Below are positions 58,195-64,000 of a stretch of DNA of 64,000 bases, piece by piece. Under the pieces are notes generated by a model. The model was not told the DNA's origin. It made no database searches and worked only from the letters and a program-made list of their open reading frames with translations. Position 1 is the stretch's first letter; every line of letters begins with the position of its first letter. Made by a program: the position numbers and the translations under genes. The stretch is from Excoecaria cochinchinensis (Eukaryota > Streptophyta > Magnoliopsida > Malpighiales > Euphorbiaceae): NCBI GenBank assembly GCA_947683425.1, contig CANTUQ010000070.1, positions 3,932,001-3,996,000 of the forward strand, in the 5' to 3' direction.

Positions 58195-60280
58195 TAAACA
58201 AAACCGGATAAGGAAGGAACCTAATGCAAACATGATGGAACCAGATAGGTTGAAGGAACCATATAGAAATCAGACTGAAATATGATGGAACCCGATGAAA
58301 TTGAAACTTGACGAAACCACAGATAATCGGATTGAAACCTGACGGAACATCATAGAACCGGATGGAAACTGGAGAGGAACATAACGGAAACCAGAGAGGT
58401 TGAAGGAACCAGATGGAAATCAGAGAGAAACATGATTGAAATCGGATGGGACATCATGGAACTGTATGCAAATAGGACTAAATATGACGGAATCGGATGG
58501 AAAACGGAGAGGAACACGATGGAATCGGATGCAAAAATGACGAAATTGGAGAGGAATAAGATGGAACCGAATGCAAAACTGACGGAACCTTACCCTTTGT
58601 TTGGATGAGAGTAAATTGAATTTCCTTTAATGGAAGGAAATGAGTGGAAATTAGAGTAATGTAAATTGCATTTTCATTTTCTTTTCTTTTCCATTGTTTG
58701 GTAACTTAAAATAAATATAGAATAAATTAAATTTTCTTTCTAACAGTATATTTTATTTTGACATTTATACCTTTATATGTTTCAGTTTTTTAACATAATC
58801 CAATATAACAAATAACAATTTCACTTTTAATTGAATTATAACACTAACTCACTGGTGTGTTAATGTAATAAATAAATATTTTAATATTGTCATTGCATAA
58901 TGGCTTAAAATTCTGCAATTTCAAGCGTTGATTGTTACTGTTGGAATCAAATAATACATTTTGTCTATTATCAATAACTATAATTTCAAATTTTTAATAT
59001 AACCCAACATGTCCAATAACTATTTTACTTTTGAATGGATTATAACATTAACCCGCTGGTGGGTTAATGTTATAATTAAATATTTCAACTTTCTCACTGC
59101 ATAATTTCATTTTTGAATGATTTATAACATTAACCCGCTGGTAGGTTAATGTTATAATTAAATATTACCTTTTCACTGTATAATTTTATTTTTGAATGAA
59201 TTATAACATTAACCCGCTGGTGGGTTAATGTTATAATTAAATATCTCAACGTTTTCACTGTATAATTTCACTTTTGAATGAATTATAACATTAACCTACT
59301 GGTGGATTAATGTAATAAATAAATATCTCAACCTTCTCACTGCATACTATTTTCAAATTCCGAAATTTCAAGCGTTAATTATTACTGTTGGGTTAATGTA
59401 ATTAATAAATATCTTATTAACCTACCAACGGATTTATTTCAAAAAAAAAAACCTACCAACGGATTAATGTATTATATTATATTATACAAAATTTTTTGTT
59501 TGAATTTAATGAATTTCAGTGGTGGGTTTAATTCTATTTTGAACTGAACTATTTTTAGTATGATTATTTTTTTCTTACAGATAGTTTTGGCATCTTTGTT
59601 AATGTTCATATTACATGTAATTCACAGAAAAAAATATTTCTTACATAATAATTTTATTTAATTTTTTTGAAATATAATGCATTTTACGTAAACGTGATGG
59701 TAGCTCTTTTTGAAAGAGAAATAAAAGTTTAGCTAAATACTGATATTATATATGTCATACTTCTTTAGACTAGCCAGGAAAAGTTATTCGTCAAGCTGGA
59801 AAAAGAGATAAGATAGAGGAATGGATAAATTGATAATTTTATATAACTATATCTCATTTTTCTCTCAATTACCTCACTTTCTCTCCAAATTGGAGAGAAA
59901 TGAAAAGTTGAATATAGAGTTAATTGAGAAATCTTATTTCCCTTACATTCCTCTCTTTTTTTTTTTTTTTTTTACAAACCAAACGAGAGAAAGTAAGGTA
60001 TTTTAAATTTACTTTACACGCATTTACTCCCATTTCTCCCGGTCCATACAGACAATTAGAGAACCGGATGGAAATCGGACAGCAACCTTATGTTTTCGGT
60101 TGGAAATCAGACGAAACCGGATGGAAACCGGAGAGGAACTGATGGAACCGGATGCAAAACTGACGGAACCTCAAAGAACCAGATGGAAACCGGAGGGGAA
60201 GATGACGAAACCAGTTGGAAATTGGACGGAACCCGAGAGGAACAAGATGGAACCAGATGCAAAACTGACGGAACCTCATA
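58195..60280 (+). repeat. GGAACCGGATGGAAA-type repeat tract, split by an insertion
   Basis: Irregular copies of motifs such as GGAACCGGATGCAAAACTG and GAACCGGATGGAAACCGGAG fill 58195-58590 and again 60058-60280. The intervening 58590-60057 is unrelated AT-rich sequence, so the tract was probably continuous before an insertion. Confidence 0.8.
58830..59440. repeat. 81-bp tandem repeat whose unit contains a palindrome
   Basis: Four clear units have the core ACATTAACC at 59045, 59127, 59207 and 59288 (spacing 82, 80, 81). The core of most units is TATAACATTAACCC-GCTGGT-GGGTTAATGTTATA, a perfect stem. Degenerate half-units occur near 58840 and 59390-59470. No coding potential is seen. Confidence 0.9.
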
Positions 60281-60321
60281 GGATTCACATCTGGAGGGCG
60301 CAACGGTAGGTGAATTCTATC

Positions 60322-60329
60322 TATAAATA
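60322..60329 (+). promoter_or_regulatory. TATA box of the PQT3-like gene
   Basis: TATAAATA follows TTCTATC, about 555 bases upstream of the ATG at 60883. The sequence between (about 60355-60850) is the likely 5' leader. It ends in a pyrimidine-rich acceptor-like TTTAATTTCAAG at 60839-60850, which suggests a leader intron, although I could not fix the donor. Confidence 0.5.
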
Positions 60330-60882
60330 AAGACAATCAACCTACGATTCGCTATACCAAAACAAACAAGATTCCCTCTCTTCTTGATTAGTAATTTCTA
60401 CTTCTTGTCGCTGCTCGGCTGAGATCGCGGTGGTGGAATTTTCGATCGGCGATCTCTTTCAAATTTTCTGCACTGTGTCAATAGTTACAGATTCAAGTCT
60501 TTTCGATTAAGGTTTTTCCAGTTTTCGCTGGTGATCGCCTGAGGAATCGCGGCGTTGGAACTGTCTATCGGCGTTCTCCTTCAAGTTTTATGTCCAGTAT
60601 CTTCTGGATCTGGTGTTCAGCCGTTGGAGCGTTCAAGTACTGAATTAGGGTTTCACGATTTCTTCCAAATCGGCGTCTGCGAATCAGAGTTTCTGTTCCT
60701 GCCGCTGGATGCGATCGTCCGCCGTGCTTTCTACAGTCAATTGTTTTGGTCTCAACGATCAATTGCATTTGTGTGGCAGTTTGTATTCTTGATATTTTTA
60801 ATATAAAGAAATTTCAATTTCTGTATTGTGATTTTGTATTTAATTTCAAGGTTGAATTGTATCCATTCTTTTGTTATATTCA

Positions 60883-62157
60883 ATGGCAATATATTTTAAA
60901 TTCAAGAGTTGGAAATTCTATGAATCTGTTGATGTGGATGGTTCTTTTCTATCAGTAGCAGCTTTAAAAGAAAAAATTTATGATTGTTGTTATAAAAGTT
61001 GGAAGGTATCTGATTCAAAAGGTATTTGTAAGGGGTTTGATATTGATCTGCTAATCACTAATGCCCAGACTAATGATCATTATTATGATGATAATACCTT
61101 AATTCCCAGATACACCAGTGTCTTGGTTAGTAGGGTCCCTGGAAGCTCACAACGCAGGCCCAAACGCATAGATACTAGCACTATTATTTTACCAGGTTCT
61201 AATGTTCCATTGAGTTCTATTTCTCTTTCTTCCAAGAATACAGTCACAGGTTCATCTGCCGAAGATCACATTCGATCTGTGTCTGATGATGATAAGAAGA
61301 TTGAGGTGGGCTCTAATGGAGATTGTGGAAACATTGCTGGATTTAAGGATGGGGTACCTCCAGAAGGGTATGTATGTCGTAGGTGTCATGTTGCAGGACA
61401 TTTTATTCAGGATTGCCCTACAAATGGTAATCCAGATTATGACTTTAAAAGAGGAGGGCATTCTGCGGTTCCTGTTCCTGTTTCGCTACCAGATAAGGCT
61501 GAATTCGACGAGCTAATGGAAGAAATTCGTTCAACAGAATTGTCTGCTAGTGATTTCCCACCAGAACTTCTCTGCCATTTGTGCAAACAAGTAATGAATT
61601 ATGCTATGTTTACTGCTAAATGCTGTTTCAGAACTTTTTGCGACCAATGCATTAGGGATTATCTTATATCATCTAAGATGAATTGTGTATGTGGAGCTAC
61701 AAACATGCTTTGTGATTACCTTATCCCGAATAAAACGATCAGGAATATGATTACTAGCATATTCGAGAATGGTTCTCTTAGTAGCCATATTGGTGAAAAT
61801 GCAAAAACAAGTTCACAACATCAGTCATCTTCAACTGTTTCATCATATGAGAAAAAGAGGAAGCTTGTCGATGCTTCTGAGTTGGAGTCCAAGAAAGCTA
61901 GAACTTTCAGAGCAAGTGATGTTTCTGAAGCAATGAGAAAGGAGGCAGCAACTGCCACCAATGTTCAAGCAGCTGCGGAAGAAGAGAAGGTGCAAGAAAA
62001 GAGAGTTTCTGCTGAGATTGGAAAGAAAAATAAAAAGAGAAAGAGAAAAAATTCAGACAATGTTGAGATAGAGAACTATGTAATGCCTACTGGATATTAT
62101 CCCTGTTATTTTCCTTTCAACGATGTTATGCTCCGAACCACTTTCAGCTCATTGTGA
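60883..62157 (+). CDS. PQT3/RBBP6-like E3 ubiquitin ligase (DWNN, zinc knuckle, RING), 424 aa
   Basis: The start is set at the ATG at 60883 because DWNN proteins begin MA-I-YFKFKS. An upstream in-frame TTG adds nothing conserved. Residues 1-87 are the ubiquitin-like DWNN domain (FKFKSWKFYESVDVDG, FLSVAALKEKI, YTSVLVSRVPG). A CCHC zinc knuckle lies at about 164-180 (CRRCHVAGHFIQDC) and a RING/U-box-like domain at about 229-285 (CHLCKQVM, CCFRTFCDQCI, CVCG, LIPNKTIRNMI). The C-terminus is basic (KKNKKRKRKN) and probably nuclear. Plant PQT3 (PARAQUAT TOLERANCE 3) is an E3 ligase affecting oxidative-stress responses. Known PQT3 proteins are, as I recall, about twice this length and encoded by many exons. 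This gene is one uninterrupted exon and lacks their long C-terminal part. It is intact and has a TATA box and a plausible leader, so it may be a functional retrogene or a short family branch. Confidence 0.88.
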   Translation: MAIYFKFKSWKFYESVDVDGSFLSVAALKEKIYDCCYKSWKVSDSKGICKGFDIDLLITNAQTNDHYYDDNTLIPRYTSVLVSRVPGSSQRRPKRIDTSTIILPGSNVPLSSISLSSKNTVTGSSAEDHIRSVSDDDKKIEVGSNGDCGNIAGFKDGVPPEGYVCRRCHVAGHFIQDCPTNGNPDYDFKRGGHSAVPVPVSLPDKAEFDELMEEIRSTELSASDFPPELLCHLCKQVMNYAMFTAKCCFRTFCDQCIRDYLISSKMNCVCGATNMLCDYLIPNKTIRNMITSIFENGSLSSHIGENAKTSSQHQSSSTVSSYEKKRKLVDASELESKKARTFRASDVSEAMRKEAATATNVQAAAEEEKVQEKRVSAEIGKKNKKRKRKNSDNVEIENYVMPTGYYPCYFPFNDVMLRTTFSSL

Positions 62158-62670
62158 AAGGGAGATTGGAAGCTTTGGATGTAAAGCTTCATCATTGAGT
62201 TTTAGCAGCAACTTATATTTCTTTTTTAGATTTTTTGTTAGCTAAGCTCGATTATGTAAAGATAACCAAGTTCAATTATGCTACAATGTCAAGTAGCTAG
62301 CTTGTTCTGACCTTCACTGGCATGGCTTATCTTGAAATTTCTGTTCTGAAGTTGTAATGAAATATCAACTCTTCTTCTTAAAAATTCTTGCACCTTTTTC
62401 TTTTTCATTTAGAATACCTTGTGCTCTGTTTTTGGCTCGATGAACTGGATAGTAAGCAGTGCATCAAATTTCTGCCTCAAGAAAATGTTTATGGATCGAG
62501 ATTTTAAAATTTTGTACGCTACTGCAGAGTGTTTATGGATCAAGAAAATCAAGAATTGGTCTTGTCAACTTGTGTGTTGTGTTAGATTGTTAAGTAATTT
62601 GCTTCTTAAGAAAGTAAAATAAATAAAATGAAATAAAATTAAAAAAATACAGAATTTTCACTTAAATAGC
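62158..62670. other. 3' flank of the PQT3-like gene
   Basis: The 3' untranslated region is probably within 62158-62400. AATGAAATA near 62357 could serve in polyadenylation. No further gene is supported. The 67-codon frame at 62419-62622 shows no family likeness. Confidence 0.4.
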
Positions 62671-63120
62671 GGGTTGATTTCACTGATGGTTATCGAATTT
62701 ATACCAAAATTACGCAAAAGTAACTAAATAATTTTTTCTTTCAAAAAAGTTATTGAACTTAAAACCATTATACACAAAAGTCATTATGAACGGATTTCGG
62801 TCACCGGAATTTAGCCGGAATCTGTTCATAATGATTTTTGTGTATAATGATTTTAAGTTTAATGACTTTTTTTAAAGAAAAAAATTATGTAGTTAATTTT
62901 GCGTAATTTTGGTATAAGTTTAATGACAATCAGTGAAATGGTTTTAAGTTTTCGTGTGCACATGGGTTGTCAGCTAGATTTTCCGGTGACCGAAATCCGT
63001 TCATAATGACTTTTGTGTATAATAGTTTTAAGTTCAATAACTTTTTTGAAAGAAAAAATTATTTAGTTACTTTTGCGTAATTTTGGTATAAGTTCGATGA
63101 CCACATATGAAATTAACCCC
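62671..63120. mobile_element. Fold-back Mutator-type MITE, 450 bp
   Basis: The ends are GGGTTGATTTCACTGATGG at the left and TGAAATTAACCCC at the right. The flanks are TTAAATAGC on both sides (62662-62670 and 63121-63129), a perfect 9-bp duplication that marks Mutator-type insertion. Inside, a block of about 130 bp (ACCAAAATTACGCAAAAGT ... GAACGGATTTCGGTCACCGG) is present once in forward orientation at the left and twice in inverted orientation (about 62810-62945 and 62980-63115), so the whole can fold into long stems. Confidence 0.93.
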
Positions 63121-63129
63121 TTAAATAGC

Positions 63130-64000
63130 AGACGATATATATATAAGATATGAATAAAATGGGCATTTTGCATTAATAAGATTTCAACAATATCGTAAGT
63201 CAAAACCAGCAAGCGAAAACGAATTACAATATTATAAGGAACTGCGTTTCATCAAATTGCATAGACGAAAACAACATGTGATTGAAAATTCAACATTTAA
63301 AATTGTGCCATTAAATTTTAATTGGTGAAGGATTAGTGCAATTGTTAGAAAAATTAATTAAAGAAACAGAGGATTGAAAGATGGCTGGCATTGATAGTGT
63401 ATTCATTACCCTTATACCTTATTTCAATGAGATAGTTGATGGGATGATAAGGAGTGGAATGTTATGGTGTGGTATTATGCGATATGATTTTATTTGTTAG
63501 TAATTTTGAAAACGGTACGATATGATTTAATACATTTTTAATAAGAAAAAAAAATTAAAAAATAAAAATAATTTTGTTATAAAGATAAAAGATTAAAGTT
63601 ATATTAGAATATAAAGGGAAATATCAAAATTAAACAAAGGTGGTAAGAAAAAAAATATATAGAAAACTATATAAAACCACTAAATTTGGTGGTTTAAAAA
63701 TTTGGATAAAATTAAATCACTACAAATTACTAAACCTGGCAATTTTTGATCCAATTTGAATATTCGATCTGAATCCATTTGAAAATAGTGACCCAAATTT
63801 AAACTTGAAAAAAAAAACCCTTAATTATCATAAAAATTTAGGATTGAATCCGACTTAACTTAGAATCCAAAAAATCCATCTGAAAATACTTGAAACCTGA
63901 CCCCGAACTTATGATTCAATTTTTCAAATAATTTTTATTTTAGGTCATATTTTTTTATATTTATGAATTATAATTTAATATTATATATATACATATATTA
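63130..64000. other. AT-rich right end of the window
   Basis: No gene or element with recognisable ends is seen. GATATGATTT / GGTACGATATGATTTAAT motifs around 63460-63530 repeat locally. Confidence 0.5.

Noticed and set aside
60565..60806. Open frames on both strands upstream of the PQT3-like ATG
   Set aside because: They lie in the presumed 5' leader between the TATA box and the DWNN start, without conserved content.

Overview
This is a stretch of a flowering-plant nuclear genome, very probably a eudicot. The signs are AT-rich intergenic DNA, introns with plant-type borders, Ty3-type LTR elements, Mutator and hAT transposons, and three low-copy plant genes. I cannot name the species. Most of the 64 kb is transposable-element sequence in various states of decay. 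The host genes lie between about 36 and 47 kb and between about 60.3 and 62.3 kb.

Layout. 1-2253: the 3' end of an LTR retrotransposon (family R), with an antisense spliced gene, a polypurine tract and the 3' LTR. 2254-4800: retroelement debris, including a (TTA)n tract and a copia-gag-like fragment. About 5.1-11.2 kb: a decayed Mutator-like element (MULE1) with a plant-mobile-domain (PMD) gene on + and a MuDR transposase on -. It carries a perfect 75-bp palindrome and hairpin-rich subterminal repeats. 13.5-17.2 kb: a dead hAT element. 17333-19960: a 2.6-kb solo LTR with a perfect 5-bp target duplication. 20504-28326: a second Mutator-like element (MULE2), complete from end to end with a perfect 9-bp target duplication, a nearly open 887-aa transposase and a convergent PMD gene. 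28814-29268 and 31628-32156: two solo LTRs of family R. 32.69-33.61 kb: a probable MITE with an expanded GGT-rich core.

Host genes. 36194-39262 (+) is an intact single-exon MCTP gene (four C2 domains plus the PRT_C membrane region, MCTP6-like). Tail-to-tail with it, 39840-46872 (-) is an 11-exon CDKAL1-type tRNA methylthiotransferase gene whose exons I could join into a 621-aa reading frame. It includes one GC-AG intron. 60883-62157 (+) is a compact, uninterrupted PQT3/RBBP6-like E3 ubiquitin ligase gene (DWNN, zinc knuckle, RING).

Between the host genes, 48021-55695 is a complete family R element (458-bp LTRs, ATTTT target duplication). It has broken gag and protease regions and no visible reverse transcriptase or integrase. 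On the opposite strand it carries a spliced gene (putative gypsy-type transposon domain PF04195 followed by a coiled coil). A TATA box and a G-box-like CACGTG lie upstream of that antisense gene in both copies in the window, so the element looks like a non-autonomous retrotransposon with its own divergently placed promoter and antisense gene. This is the most interesting system here. The right end holds MITEs, an 81-bp palindrome-bearing tandem repeat, a GGAACCGGATG-type repeat tract split by an insertion, and a 450-bp fold-back Mutator MITE with a perfect 9-bp target duplication.
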